Below, piece after piece: positions 15,665 through 23,152 of a DNA stretch of 56,797 bases. The notes beneath the pieces are model-generated. The model did no database searches. It was not told where the DNA came from and saw only the letters and a list, made by a program, of their open reading frames with translations. The DNA is from Candidatus Omnitrophota bacterium. Its GTDB lineage: Bacteria; Omnitrophota; Gorgyraeia; Gygaellales; Profunditerraquicolaceae. The first letter of the stretch is position 1. Every line of letters begins with the position of its first letter. Position numbers and translations under genes: made by a program. The DNA lies in contig JALNZI010000008.1 of assembly GCA_023229385.1 (NCBI GenBank), forward strand, positions 1-56,797, given 5' to 3'.

Positions 15665-17206
15665 TTAATAAAAACTTCCTAAAAATGGTCGGCCAATTTG
15701 CAAACGTTGTAAAACATAGACTTCTTGTGAACTATGAAAATCACCTTCACGTATTACAATCTTATTTATACGCATTATTCCTAATTCTTTTTCACGTCCG
15801 GTTTGATCCTGATTTAAGCCATACATAGCCGTAACATGGCCATACTTACGTTTATCCTCAGAAAAGTTAGTCATTTCCAAACGATCTTTATTATAACTCA
15901 TTGCATCTGATTGAGTAGGAGCTACAACTAAACAATTTTCTTCCTGTGAAATAGCTCGTAAACCTTGCCATATTGCATTCTGTTGATGTCTAAACTCTTT
16001 TAGAAAACCAGAATAAGCTAGTAAATCAGCATAATCAATTAATATTACATCAGCAATAAAACCTTGTTCACGCCATTTACGTAATTTTTCTTTTACTTTT
16101 TCAATGGTTAATGTCCCATTTGGATATGTTATAAGTTTTATTTTCCTTTTTACTTTAATAAAAAATCTTTTAACTTTTATTTTTGCTTCACGTGTATTCA
16201 ATGGGGACTTAATAAAAATCTCTTTTAACCAGACTGCTCCCCATTTATTCCTTGACCAGTCAACACAATTATAACAAGGTTTATATAATGGGTTATCTTT
16301 GTAAGCTTCTATTAATTCTTGTTTGGTTACAGTTTTTCTTATTTCAGTTTCAGGCTTAGTAAAAATACCAAATTTACATTCCCTTATTTTTTTATTACAA
16401 GTATTACATTGATTTTTAATGCAGTCTTGTACTGGAATATATTGTTGACCACAATATTTTTCAAGGTTAGATTTTCTTGCTAAGTAAATACATATACGTA
16501 TTAATTGTTGATTTTCAGTCATATCACCTGCCTGGAATAATGCTACTTTTTGCTTTTGTTTGTAGGCTTGCATCATTAATTCTAATAGCTGAAAAGTTTT
16601 CCCGCGTTTTTCTGGACTTAAAATACTAACAAAAGCACCCCTGACTAATTGATCATTCCAAAATTCACCTAAAGCACCGGGAAAGTGAATAACATTTTGA
16701 TAAGTTGTATCAAAAGCACTTTCTATTTTATTTAGTACTTCCGGTTCTGATAAATCTAATTCGTTTTCATTGTCATTTTCTTTAAGACTTTTAAAATTTT
16801 CAGCCAATTTTATTGCCTCGTCCACTTTATGTTTGACTAACATGGCTGTAATAGCCTCTGAATGCAACGTGAGAAGCCTTTCCTTAAAGTATTTTTTGGT
16901 TTGGGCTAAAATGTACGTTACATTGATTTTACCTTGCTCAAACTCGTTTGAGAGGCTAGGTAATATTTCTTGCTCTATCTCTAAAGCTAGGGTTTTTTCA
17001 ATATTACCCTCTTTTAATTTTTGTATGTAAATAGTTTCAATATCCCTTACAGGGGCAACCCTATATTTTTTGAAATATTCCCAACACCAGTTAGATATTA
17101 AACGTGCCGTTGCACTTTCAATAAACTCAGGATTCCATTCTGATTCTAATTGACGTAAATATTCGGTTTGGGTGATAAGGGATATTATAATTTTTCTTTC
17201 AATCAT
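15665..17206 (-). CDS. DnaB-type replicative helicase with Cys-rich insertion
   Basis: RecA-fold core with Walker A SPEKRGKT (residues 197-204), a following helix, and Walker B DVILIDYADL (Asp391), then motif VAPTQSDAMS and a C-terminal arginine region. The N-terminal 140 residues are helical, as in DnaB. Between the two Walker boxes there is an insertion of about 100 residues with Cys262, Cys267, Cys270, Cys277, Cys311 and Cys314 that could bind zinc; standard DnaB lacks this. It unwinds DNA ahead of the polymerase and pairs with the primase at 21107-22012. Confidence 0.85.
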   Translation of the reverse strand: MIERKIIISLITQTEYLRQLESEWNPEFIESATARLISNWCWEYFKKYRVAPVRDIETIYIQKLKEGNIEKTLALEIEQEILPSLSNEFEQGKINVTYILAQTKKYFKERLLTLHSEAITAMLVKHKVDEAIKLAENFKSLKENDNENELDLSEPEVLNKIESAFDTTYQNVIHFPGALGEFWNDQLVRGAFVSILSPEKRGKTFQLLELMMQAYKQKQKVALFQAGDMTENQQLIRICIYLARKSNLEKYCGQQYIPVQDCIKNQCNTCNKKIRECKFGIFTKPETEIRKTVTKQELIEAYKDNPLYKPCYNCVDWSRNKWGAVWLKEIFIKSPLNTREAKIKVKRFFIKVKRKIKLITYPNGTLTIEKVKEKLRKWREQGFIADVILIDYADLLAYSGFLKEFRHQQNAIWQGLRAISQEENCLVVAPTQSDAMSYNKDRLEMTNFSEDKRKYGHVTAMYGLNQDQTGREKELGIMRINKIVIREGDFHSSQEVYVLQRLQIGRPFLGSFY

Positions 17207-17213
17207 AAAATTA

Positions 17214-17486
17214 TTATTTGTTTAATAATTTAATATTATTTTTGATTTCAGCAAAATACTTTCTTAACCTTAGCTCTTCTACTAAATCAGGTTTATCTCT
17301 TTTATAAAGTTCATCTATATACATTGGAATAACCATTGCACCATGGCATAAATTACAAGTTTCAAAACCATTACTAATTGAAGTAGGTGAACCATACCAA
17401 TTATTAATTAGTATTTTTCCATTACCATTACATTTAGGACATAATTGATATGGTATGTATTGAATTGTTTTCTTATTTTTTTTCAT
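17214..17486 (-). CDS. Small zinc-finger protein, DnaJ-like Cys motifs (90 aa)
   Basis: Two CxxCxG-type motifs, LCPKCNGNGKI and TCNLCHGAMVI, are spaced like a DnaJ zinc-binding pair. The frame extends upstream to 17552, but the Met at 17486 (MKKNKKTIQYIPYQ) follows the upstream stop by one base and gives a sensible start. Possibly a small adaptor for the helicase; not proven. Confidence 0.65.
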   Translation of the reverse strand: MKKNKKTIQYIPYQLCPKCNGNGKILINNWYGSPTSISNGFETCNLCHGAMVIPMYIDELYKRDKPDLVEELRLRKYFAEIKNNIKLLNK

Positions 17487-17487
17487 T

Positions 17488-17763
17488 TTACCTATTCCTT
17501 TTATACATTTTTCCATTATGACGAATAAATAAATTATAACCATTCTGTGCATTATTAATTTGCTTTTTGGTCATTTTATTATTATGATGGTTATAATACA
17601 AATAAGTATTACCTTTCTGAGAATCATAAAAGGGTAAACTTTTTGATTGTTTAGTAGGTACAGTACAACTATTCAAAACAAATAGTAGAATTACTACAAT
17701 TATTATTATGAAAAAAGTTACAAATAATAAATTGACTTTTTTGTTATTAATTTTTTGTTGCAT
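17488..17763 (-). CDS. Small putative lipoprotein or membrane-anchored protein (91 aa)
   Basis: A basic N terminus, a hydrophobic stretch VTFFIIIIVVILLFVLNSC and a lipobox-like LNSC near residue 33 suggest export and lipid anchoring. The mature part is short, polar, with YLYYNHHNNKMTKKQ. Unrecognised. Confidence 0.6.
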   Translation of the reverse strand: MQQKINNKKVNLLFVTFFIIIIVVILLFVLNSCTVPTKQSKSLPFYDSQKGNTYLYYNHHNNKMTKKQINNAQNGYNLFIRHNGKMYKRNR

Positions 17764-17784
17764 GGTTTATAATGTTTTTATTGA

Positions 17785-18582
17785 TTAATAGTCTTCTTCG
17801 GAATTAAAATTTTTGCCCATTTCATCAAAAGATGGTATAAACTTTTTATCTTCATTATCATTCCAACTTTTCATTTCGGCAGGATCATCTACCCAACGTT
17901 GTTGGTGAATCCATGTGGCTGGCAATGGTACAAAACCTTTTTTCCAACGTTGTGTTTTTTTCTGTGCTTCTAATGCATTTAAAATTGTAGGCCAACTAGG
18001 TTTTTCACCATTCTTTTTGGCACATAATTTATTCCATTCTGTCAAGGCTTTGCCTTTAACATCTTTTCTTGGGTAAATTTGCCAAAATTCATTAAATTTT
18101 TTGGTAGTTATTGAATCCTTTGTTTTTTGAAAAAATCCGACGTTATCTTTATTAGTACTTAAAGCATTTGTATTAATATTAGTACTTAAAGCATTTGTGG
18201 TGTTATTTTCCTGCGGGTGGATTTTAACACCACTGGCTTTTTGTAATAATGGATGATCTTTCGACCAAATAAATTTAACCTTTGTATAGTACCCAGTTAT
18301 TTGATTATTATTTTCATTTTTTCTTTGTATTGTTTCAATTAAACCCAGTTGAATTAAAATTTTTCTATACTTTTTTACTTTATCACTTCCCCATTTTAAA
18401 GCATCTGCTACATAATCATTTGTAGCTCTAGGAATATTTGTTCTTTGCCATTTAGCTGTGTAGTAATAAAACCAATATAGGCTTAGTAGTTCTGCTGGAT
18501 GGTCTTGTTTTAAAATTAAATCTGATAATGGTTTGCTTAAAACGATAGGTTCTTCGTTTTCATCATAGGATACTTTATTCAT
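17785..18582 (-). CDS. Winged-helix replication protein (phage initiator / helicase-loader type)
   Basis: The N-terminal 110 residues look like a winged helix (SLYWFYYYTAKWQRTNIPRA then DKVKKYRKILIQLGLIETI), followed by a low-complexity linker with a duplicated NALSTN, and a C-terminal domain FNEFWQIYPRKDVKGKALTE then FVPLPATWIHQQRWVDD. This architecture is common in phage replication initiators or helicase loaders. It is the first gene after the best leftward promoter (18764-18795), upstream of the helicase gene, fitting an early replication start. Confidence 0.75.
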   Translation of the reverse strand: MNKVSYDENEEPIVLSKPLSDLILKQDHPAELLSLYWFYYYTAKWQRTNIPRATNDYVADALKWGSDKVKKYRKILIQLGLIETIQRKNENNNQITGYYTKVKFIWSKDHPLLQKASGVKIHPQENNTTNALSTNINTNALSTNKDNVGFFQKTKDSITTKKFNEFWQIYPRKDVKGKALTEWNKLCAKKNGEKPSWPTILNALEAQKKTQRWKKGFVPLPATWIHQQRWVDDPAEMKSWNDNEDKKFIPSFDEMGKNFNSEEDY

Positions 18583-18892
18583 ACTTTTATTATTTTTAAA
18601 TATAAAAAGGTAGGTTTCAGTGAATGTGGCACCTACTCCCTAACCTTTTCTAAGCCGTAACACTAAAATAAAAAACACTAAAAACAAAGAAAAACCATTA
18701 TTTATATTCCACATTAATATAATAATGTTAAATTCCTTTTTAAAGCTTTAATTAAAACATATACAAATATATAAATTTAATTTTTAATAAACAAATTTAT
18801 TCGTTACTATTTTATAATTCGTTGTAATACAATAAGTTACATATTTAACATAAGCATATTCATAAGGTAAATTATTATGAATAGTTATTCAA
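18583..18892. other. Intergenic region upstream of the replication operon
   Basis: 310 bases without a credible gene. It holds the promoter at 18764-18795. At 18831-18841 AATAAGTTACA resembles GTAAGTTACA at 31897-31906 in the other large non-coding region, with partly similar flanks (TTATAA and CGTT patches). A GC-richer stretch at 18613-18663 (around GGCACCTACTCCCTAACC) might be part of the untranslated leader. Nothing else stands out. Confidence 0.5.
18764..18795 (-). promoter_or_regulatory. Bacteroidota-type promoter for the replication operon
   Basis: Minus strand TTTG (18792-18795) is followed after 20 bases by TATATTTG (18764-18771), a full match to the Bacteroidota promoter consensus. 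A second TAnnTTTG (TAAATTTG, 18792-18799) overlaps the -33 box. Transcription would run into the winged-helix replication gene about 180 bases downstream. Confidence 0.65.
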
Positions 18893-19084
18893 TTAACATA
18901 ATACACGATGACTATGTAATTCATGTATTTTTTCAAAACCATAATATTCATCAATAACATAGTTAATATCATCAGGAATTTCAACCACTTTTAATTTAGC
19001 ATGATAACCATTTGCTTTTTCTTTTAAAGTTTCAACAGCATCAATTAATAATGGATCAGTTCTATTATAACCATCTGGTGTCAT
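18893..19084 (-). CDS. Hypothetical protein, probably missing its original N terminus
   Basis: From the first Met this is 63 residues (MTPDGYNRTDPLLIDAVETL...). However, the frame stays open upstream without any ATG and reads SKNTIFYGYGFVLE directly before that Met, which looks like real protein. The open frame begins right at the GCACAAC boundary of the cassette-like element at 19129. I infer that the element landed in, or joined next to, this gene and cost it its 5' end. Function unknown. Confidence 0.5.
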   Translation of the reverse strand: MTPDGYNRTDPLLIDAVETLKEKANGYHAKLKVVEIPDDINYVIDEYYGFEKIHELHSHRVLC

Positions 19085-19127
19085 TTCTAAAACAAAACCA
19101 TACCCATAAAAAATAGTATTTTTTGAT

Positions 19128-19367
19128 TGTTGTGCGTAATGCTAACGAATCCACTCACCAGCAATATTTTTCATTGAAACTCCTTGGCTTTTTAATTGCT
19201 CTGGCAATCTCTGAGATGTTTCAAAACGCAATTCTTCACAGTTAATGAAAATATTAACCGATGTTGTTTCTTTTGGCATGTAAAGTTTTAATACTTCATG
19301 CAACTCATGTAATTTTTCTTCAATTTCTCGTGTCATAGTTTTGATTATTAAAGCACTACGCACAACA
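19128..19367. repeat. Inverted repeat bounding the 64-aa cassette gene
   Basis: TGTTGTGCGTAATGC at 19128-19142 is the reverse complement, with one mismatch in 15, of GCACTACGCACAACA at 19353-19367. The pair encloses the gene at 19142-19336. Such complementary ends, where the start of a unit repeats in reverse before its recombination site, are expected for integron gene cassettes. Confidence 0.6.
19142..19336 (-). CDS. Small hypothetical protein inside a cassette-like unit (64 aa)
   Basis: Starts MTREIEEKLHELHEVLKLYM and ends NIAGEWIR; helical first half. A longer frame to 19480 would translate the GC-rich inverted-repeat region and is rejected. The stop lies inside the terminal repeat TTAGCATTACGCACAAC. 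One gene of about 200 bases between inverted boundaries is the size and layout of an integron cassette. No family recognised. Confidence 0.6.
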   Translation of the reverse strand: MTREIEEKLHELHEVLKLYMPKETTSVNIFINCEELRFETSQRLPEQLKSQGVSMKNIAGEWIR

Positions 19368-19488
19368 CGCAATATAGCAAATGGCTGTATTCGTGGTATT
19401 TGTATCGGTCTGCATCGCATTGGCTTCGTAGCGGTTTGACAGGTTCGTAGCCCGTAATCAGCCACTTGCCATATTGCCACCGTTACCT
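19360..19488 (-). repeat. attC-like recombination site (129 bases)
   Basis: Read on the minus strand: AGGTAAC, 5 bases, then a 19-base arm GCAATATGGCAAGTGGCTG, a GC-rich centre, the near-complementary arm CAGCCATTTGCTATATTGC (17 of 19 pairs), then GTTGTGC. The outer AAC...GTT boxes, the paired inner arms with small asymmetry, and the length resemble integron attC sites of the long (VCR) type. The outer 7-mers are not exact matches to the RYYYAAC/GTTRRRY consensus. The composition is visibly richer in G and C than the phage. Confidence 0.5.
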
Positions 19489-19794
19489 GCCATTTAATCC
19501 CAAGACAGGCTGAGTAACACGGATTAAAATGTCCGTAATCCTTAGTGGTATTTTGAAAAGTGCATTTTTGATTAGTTCAAAGCGTTTTTTGTAGAAAAAT
19601 CTTTGATACTTCCTGTTGTCAGGTTCACGCATTCTCAATTTTTCGTAAGGAACAAACTGGTACAAGTCACCAATTAGCACTCCTTTTTTGTTGTAAAAAT
19701 GTACTTTACAACCAGCGTGGTATCCATTATCATTTAATACTTCAACAAGCATTCCGTAACGGACATTTTTGTAATTTACTTCTCTGTTTTTCAT
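19483..19794 (-). CDS. Hypothetical protein inside a cassette-like unit (103 aa)
   Basis: MKNREVNYKNVRYGMLVEVL opens a beta-rich basic protein (VHFYNKKGVLIGDLYQFVPY) ending VLGLNGR. Base composition and codon use are less AT-rich than neighbours. The stop codon lies in GGCAGGTAAC, whose reverse complement GTTACCTGCC precedes the gene at 19835-19844, so the gene is enclosed by a perfect 10-base (13 of 14) inverted repeat. No family recognised; seems foreign to the phage. Confidence 0.65.
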   Translation of the reverse strand: MKNREVNYKNVRYGMLVEVLNDNGYHAGCKVHFYNKKGVLIGDLYQFVPYEKLRMREPDNRKYQRFFYKKRFELIKNALFKIPLRITDILIRVTQPVLGLNGR

Positions 19795-19837
19795 TTTAAA
19801 TTTATTTATAAGTGTTTAACAATCAATTAAAAACGGC

Positions 19838-19891
19838 AGGTAACACAAGCTATAACCAATAGAGGTTTCAGTGGTTAATCCAACGTTGTAA
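19838..19891 (-). repeat. Second, weaker attC-like site (54 bases)
   Basis: Minus strand TTACAAC...GTTACCT enclose a 40-base spacer with the stem TAACCA/TGGTTA. Length and AAC/GTT boxes fit a short attC, but inner arms pair poorly beyond six bases. Its GTTACCT box begins the cassette carrying the 103-aa gene. Positions 19892-19952 beyond it hold no gene that I can support. Confidence 0.35.
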
Positions 19892-19952
19892 CTCGCTCTA
19901 AGTTCATGGCAAAACTACCATAACATTTGTTTATTACTATTTTTATATTTGT

Positions 19953-20210
19953 TTATTTAGTTCGTGTTCGTATTATTTTATTTGTTTTGCCAGTCCATGA
20001 CCAATACATGAACTGCAAATACCTGATTTTACCATTTTTATCGTTTATCCAAATTCCCATTTGAGAATTTATATGATTTTCAGGTGGTTTTTGTATAATA
20101 TGTTCACTGTTTAGGTAAAAACCTGTTCTTCGTATTTTTGGTGGTTCTTTACAAATTTTAATTATGTTACCTACTTGGTAGGATAATTCATGCGGTTTTA
20201 TTTTTTTCAT
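19953..20210 (-). CDS. Small hypothetical protein (85 aa)
   Basis: Contains YQVGNIIKICKEPPKIRRTG and a C-terminal WINDKNGKIRYLQFMYWSW, then the basic end NKIIRTRTK shared with other early proteins. The pattern looks like a small beta protein. Overlaps the upstream gene by 23 bases. The cassette-like element begins shortly after its stop. Confidence 0.6.
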   Translation of the reverse strand: MKKIKPHELSYQVGNIIKICKEPPKIRRTGFYLNSEHIIQKPPENHINSQMGIWINDKNGKIRYLQFMYWSWTGKTNKIIRTRTK

Positions 20211-20550
20211 CTTTTATTAATTTTTTAGTAAGTTTAATTGTTGCTTTCAATACTTTAATTCTTGGTATTATTTTACCTTTTGAAAACCAATAATCAATAT
20301 CAACAAGCCAAATATAAGTAAAATTACAAGGACGAAATTCATAAAGTTCAGGAAAAGTTATTTCTAAATTATCAGGAACATTCATATAATTATTATAGAA
20401 AAAATATGCACAAAGTCCTTTATTTGTATGCAATTTTATTTTTTTAAATGGGAAAAATAAAGAAATTCTATAATCATGTAAAGCCTTTTTATAAATTTTT
20501 AATCTTTCCTGTTTTAGTGTATTTAAACTATAATTTTCCATATTTTTCAT
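20188..20550 (-). CDS. Hypothetical protein (120 aa)
   Basis: Unrecognised; contains GLCAYFFYNNYMNVPDNLEI and FTYIWLVDIDYWFSKGK, a pattern seen in small phage proteins of unknown role. A second Met at residue 4 (MENYS) is an equally good start. Basic helical C terminus. Confidence 0.6.
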   Translation of the reverse strand: MKNMENYSLNTLKQERLKIYKKALHDYRISLFFPFKKIKLHTNKGLCAYFFYNNYMNVPDNLEITFPELYEFRPCNFTYIWLVDIDYWFSKGKIIPRIKVLKATIKLTKKLIKDEKNKTA

Positions 20551-20555
20551 AATCT

Positions 20556-20840
20556 TTAAATTATTATAAATTTTTCAGAAATAAAATAATCCTTTACTGT
20601 TTTTGTAACAACCATTTCGTTTCTTCTACGACACGTAGCAGATAAGGAAGGTTTACAGAAATAAAAATTTTTTGTTAATATTTCTGGTTCTGGCGTACTT
20701 AAATATTTTTTTAAACCTTTAATGTTAGAATTTTTTTCATTAATACTAACAGCAAAATGTTTATAAATATGTTTGCAAGATTCTTCATAAATAAAAGAAA
20801 CTTCAATTTTTTGATTATTAATTACTTTTAAAAAGTACAT
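20556..20840 (-). CDS. Hypothetical protein (94 aa)
   Basis: The start at 20840 (MYFLKVINNQKIEVSFIYEE) follows the upstream stop by 4 bases; a longer frame to 20888 would overlap by 44 bases and is less likely. Two Cys residues (KPSLSATCRRR and an earlier ESCKH) but no metal motif. Unknown function. Confidence 0.55.
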   Translation of the reverse strand: MYFLKVINNQKIEVSFIYEESCKHIYKHFAVSINEKNSNIKGLKKYLSTPEPEILTKNFYFCKPSLSATCRRRNEMVVTKTVKDYFISEKFIII

Positions 20841-20844
20841 TATT

Positions 20845-21105
20845 CTAATTTTTAAAAAGTTTAAAACTATTTTCTTCATTACATTCACTAAAGTTTTCTG
20901 ATGTACACCAATCTTTCCATCCCCAATTTGAATTTATTGGTGAAGTCCATAATCCACCTTTAGGTTTACAAAAATATAATCTATTTTGTATTGGTAAAAA
21001 TAATTTAGGAGCATAAATTTTACTTCCATAATGAATAAGAGTAAGATTTGTAAGTTTTTCTTTTTCACAAATATAAATAATATTATTTGATTTAACTTTT
21101 TCCAT
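20845..21105 (-). CDS. Hypothetical protein with KPKGGLWTSP motif (86 aa)
   Basis: The C-terminal half has a striking motif YFCKPKGGLWTSPINSNWGW followed by KDWCTSE. I have the impression of a conserved small family with KPxGGLWxSP and a W-x-D-W-C ending, but I cannot name a function. It lies one base before the primase gene's stop in the same operon. Confidence 0.6.
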   Translation of the reverse strand: MEKVKSNNIIYICEKEKLTNLTLIHYGSKIYAPKLFLPIQNRLYFCKPKGGLWTSPINSNWGWKDWCTSENFSECNEENSFKLFKN

Positions 21106-21106
21106 A

Positions 21107-22012
21107 TTATTTATTTCTTAATACTTTAGTGACTAATTTATTTGCTTCATATTTAGATAATCCACCGGGATCACCTTTAATTTTTACGTTCCAAGCATTA
21201 ACACCCCTGAATTTTAATTCAGATATTAATTTATTTGCCTGTATTTGTGCTTGTGGCTCATCATCATAAACAATAGCAATCTTTTTAAATGTATTTGCCA
21301 TTATTCGCACTTGCTCATGTGTGTATTTTATACCACTTGTAGCAAATGCAAATTCACCTAAACGCCAAACATCAGTTGGACCTTCTACACAGATTCCAAT
21401 ATCAGGATTCCATTTTTCCTGATTGCCATAAAGTATTTGTTTATGACCTTTAATTTCATATTCAGCAGGACAAGCCTGATATTTATTCAATTGTTTATCA
21501 GTAATATCCCTTGCATCAAAAGATACAGTTTGACCATTCCATTCAAAAGGAATAATTATACGAAATTTATAGTTATATTTATCTAACATAGCAATTGGTC
21601 CGGTAGCTTTTATATGCCATTTTTCAATTGTTTTATCTGGATCAAAATTTCTGTTAAGCAAATATTTTCTATGATTACTTTGTAATTCATTTGTATTAGT
21701 AGGAAAACTAAAATCAATTTTTTCTATGATTTTATGTTGTATTACAGTTCTTGTAATACCATATTGAGGCAATAGTTTTCTTACTTCATCATACTCAGGA
21801 ATATTAAGTAAAGTTGATAGTGTTAAAACCGGTGAATGCCAGCCACATCGCCAACACATGAAATATTCATCTTGTAAATTCCAGCCTAAATGTAATCCTG
21901 CATTTCCTGTACAAAATGGACATTCACAATTAACCCAGCCGGGCCGACAATGTTTGTGGTCTTCAGTTTTATATTCTATTCCAAAATCATTATACAAACG
22001 AATTATGTCCAT
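21107..22012 (-). CDS. DNA primase, TOPRIM type with zinc finger
   Basis: Zinc-binding N terminus NCECPFCTGNAG and FMCWRCGWHS (Cys31, Cys34, Cys53, Cys56), then a linker, then the TOPRIM fold with CVEGPTDVWRLG (Glu210, Asp214) and IVYDDEPQAQ (Asp250, Asp251). This makes RNA primers for lagging-strand synthesis. 301 residues is short compared with DnaG, without a C-terminal helicase-binding domain; phage primases are often this size. The start directly follows a TAA of an upstream open frame. Confidence 0.88.
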   Translation of the reverse strand: MDIIRLYNDFGIEYKTEDHKHCRPGWVNCECPFCTGNAGLHLGWNLQDEYFMCWRCGWHSPVLTLSTLLNIPEYDEVRKLLPQYGITRTVIQHKIIEKIDFSFPTNTNELQSNHRKYLLNRNFDPDKTIEKWHIKATGPIAMLDKYNYKFRIIIPFEWNGQTVSFDARDITDKQLNKYQACPAEYEIKGHKQILYGNQEKWNPDIGICVEGPTDVWRLGEFAFATSGIKYTHEQVRIMANTFKKIAIVYDDEPQAQIQANKLISELKFRGVNAWNVKIKGDPGGLSKYEANKLVTKVLRNK

Positions 22013-22141
22013 TTATTCTTCACCTTCCCACATATTATAAGTTCCCTCAGTTATGTAACCATGTTCGTAAAGCTCTTGTTTAACAGGGATTGCAAATTGA
22101 TTAGGTTTTCTTTTACATGTAATAGTTTTACTATTACGACT
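22013..22141 (-). pseudogene. Open frame without a start codon upstream of primase
   Basis: In frame after the stop of the 118-aa gene (22142-22144) there is an open stretch reading SKTITCKRKPNQFAIPVKQE then LYEHGYITEGTYNMWEGEE with a stop exactly before the primase ATG. It looks like protein and fills the gap, but no ATG, GTG or TTG lies at its beginning. Either the start was lost, a rare start codon (for example ATT in TITCKRK) is used, the upstream TAA is read through, or a base is wrong. A hairpin GTAATAGT-AAA-ACTATTAC marks its start. Confidence 0.45.
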
Positions 22142-22498
22142 TTATAAATTGTTTTGAAATTTATTATAGCCTCTTTCATTAATAAAACTAAACTTATTTT
22201 TTGAAGTTGTTCCAAATATTTTTTGGAAATGCTTCATTTTTACATAGATAGCTCTGCCTGTTTTATAAGCATTTTCAGGTTTTACACTTTCATCGCTTTC
22301 AATTGAAGATTTATCTTCATCAATTTCAATTAATAAAATATAATCTTCTTTTGTACATTCAGGACAAAGATCAATTCCAGTAATTGTATTCTTTTCAAGA
22401 GTATTTTTTAATCTTTTATCTAAGATTATTCCAATTTCAAATTGTTTTCCACAAAAAATACAAATTTTTGTATCTAAACTAACATAACTTTTTTCCAT
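22142..22498 (-). CDS. Small zinc-binding type protein (118 aa)
   Basis: CIFCGK near residue 13 and LCPEC near residue 44 form two CxxC pairs, a likely zinc ribbon, followed by YILLIEIDEDKSSIESDESV and KPENAYKTGRAIYVKM. I believe similar proteins occur in other phages, without a known role. Complete at both ends. Confidence 0.65.
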   Translation of the reverse strand: MEKSYVSLDTKICIFCGKQFEIGIILDKRLKNTLEKNTITGIDLCPECTKEDYILLIEIDEDKSSIESDESVKPENAYKTGRAIYVKMKHFQKIFGTTSKNKFSFINERGYNKFQNNL

Positions 22499-22516
22499 TT
22501 TATTTTTATTTAGAAA

Positions 22517-23152
22517 TTATTCTTTTATTTGTTTAAATACTTCTTCAGTTAAAATCTTTCGGCAGATATTTGCAGTTTTCATTCGATTTTCTTTTTTAGC
22601 AGCAGCATAAGCAGCAGCATAAGCAGCAGCATAAGCAGAAGCAGCATAAGCAGCAGCATAAGCAGCAGCATTAGCAGCATAAGCAGCAGCATTAGCAGCA
22701 TAAGCAGCAGCATTAGCAGCATAAGCATCAGCATAAGCATCAGCATAAGCAGCAGCATCAGCATAAGCAGCAGCATAAGCAGCATAAGCAGCAGCATAAG
22801 CATCAGCATAAGCAGCAGCATAAGCAGCAGCAGCATAAGCAGAAGCAGCAGAAGCAGCATCAGCAGCAGCAATTTTTAATTCTAAATTAGTAGCTTTTCC
22901 TCTACCATATTGAAAAGCCACATAAATTGCATCTTTACTTCTTTGGTCTTTCATTAAGTGTTTTATAGTATATGCACAAAGAGATTTAGCTAATACTAAT
23001 TTTCTGCCATCAACTTGCAGTTTTTGTGCTATCCATAGCATCCAATCTCCACGTTCACATTTTTCCCATGCTTCTTCTGAAGTTTCAAAAGAATTATAAA
23101 ATATTAATGCCTTTTTGCAGGGATCAAATTTTTTAATATTATATTTTTTCAT
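22517..23152 (-). CDS. Ala/Tyr-repeat protein resembling the Imm5-like immunity family
   Basis: The N-terminal 90 residues (CKKALIFYNSF, then AWEKCERGDWMLWIAQKL, then SLCAYTIKHL) resemble the putative immunity (Imm5-like) fold found in bacteria and phages. Residues about 94-185 are a near-continuous repeat of AAYAAAYADAY-like units, then a normal helical end ICRKILTEEVF. Long alpha-helical alanine repeats follow the same core in related proteins. The function in phages is unknown. The repeats are encoded by GCA/TAA-like 9-15 base units. Confidence 0.65.
   Translation of the reverse strand: MKKYNIKKFDPCKKALIFYNSFETSEEAWEKCERGDWMLWIAQKLQVDGRKLVLAKSLCAYTIKHLMKDQRSKDAIYVAFQYGRGKATNLELKIAAADAASAASAYAAAAYAAAYADAYAAAYAAYAAAYADAAAYADAYADAYAANAAAYAANAAAYAANAAAYAAAYAASAYAAAYAAAYAAAKKENRMKTANICRKILTEEVFKQIKE
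22597..22872 (-). repeat. Coding tandem repeat (Ala/Tyr/Asp codons)
   Basis: About 275 bases of GCAGCATAA-type units on the plus strand, encoding A, Y, D, N and S. Unit copies are almost identical, which marks the tract as prone to length change by slippage. It belongs to the Ala/Tyr-repeat protein and is not a CRISPR array. Confidence 0.8.

Noticed and set aside
22579..22872. Regular short repeats looking like a CRISPR array or a Leu/Met-rich gene in another frame
   Set aside because: Units are contiguous with no unique spacers and code for Ala/Tyr repeats in the frame of the 211-aa protein; the other frame is a shadow.
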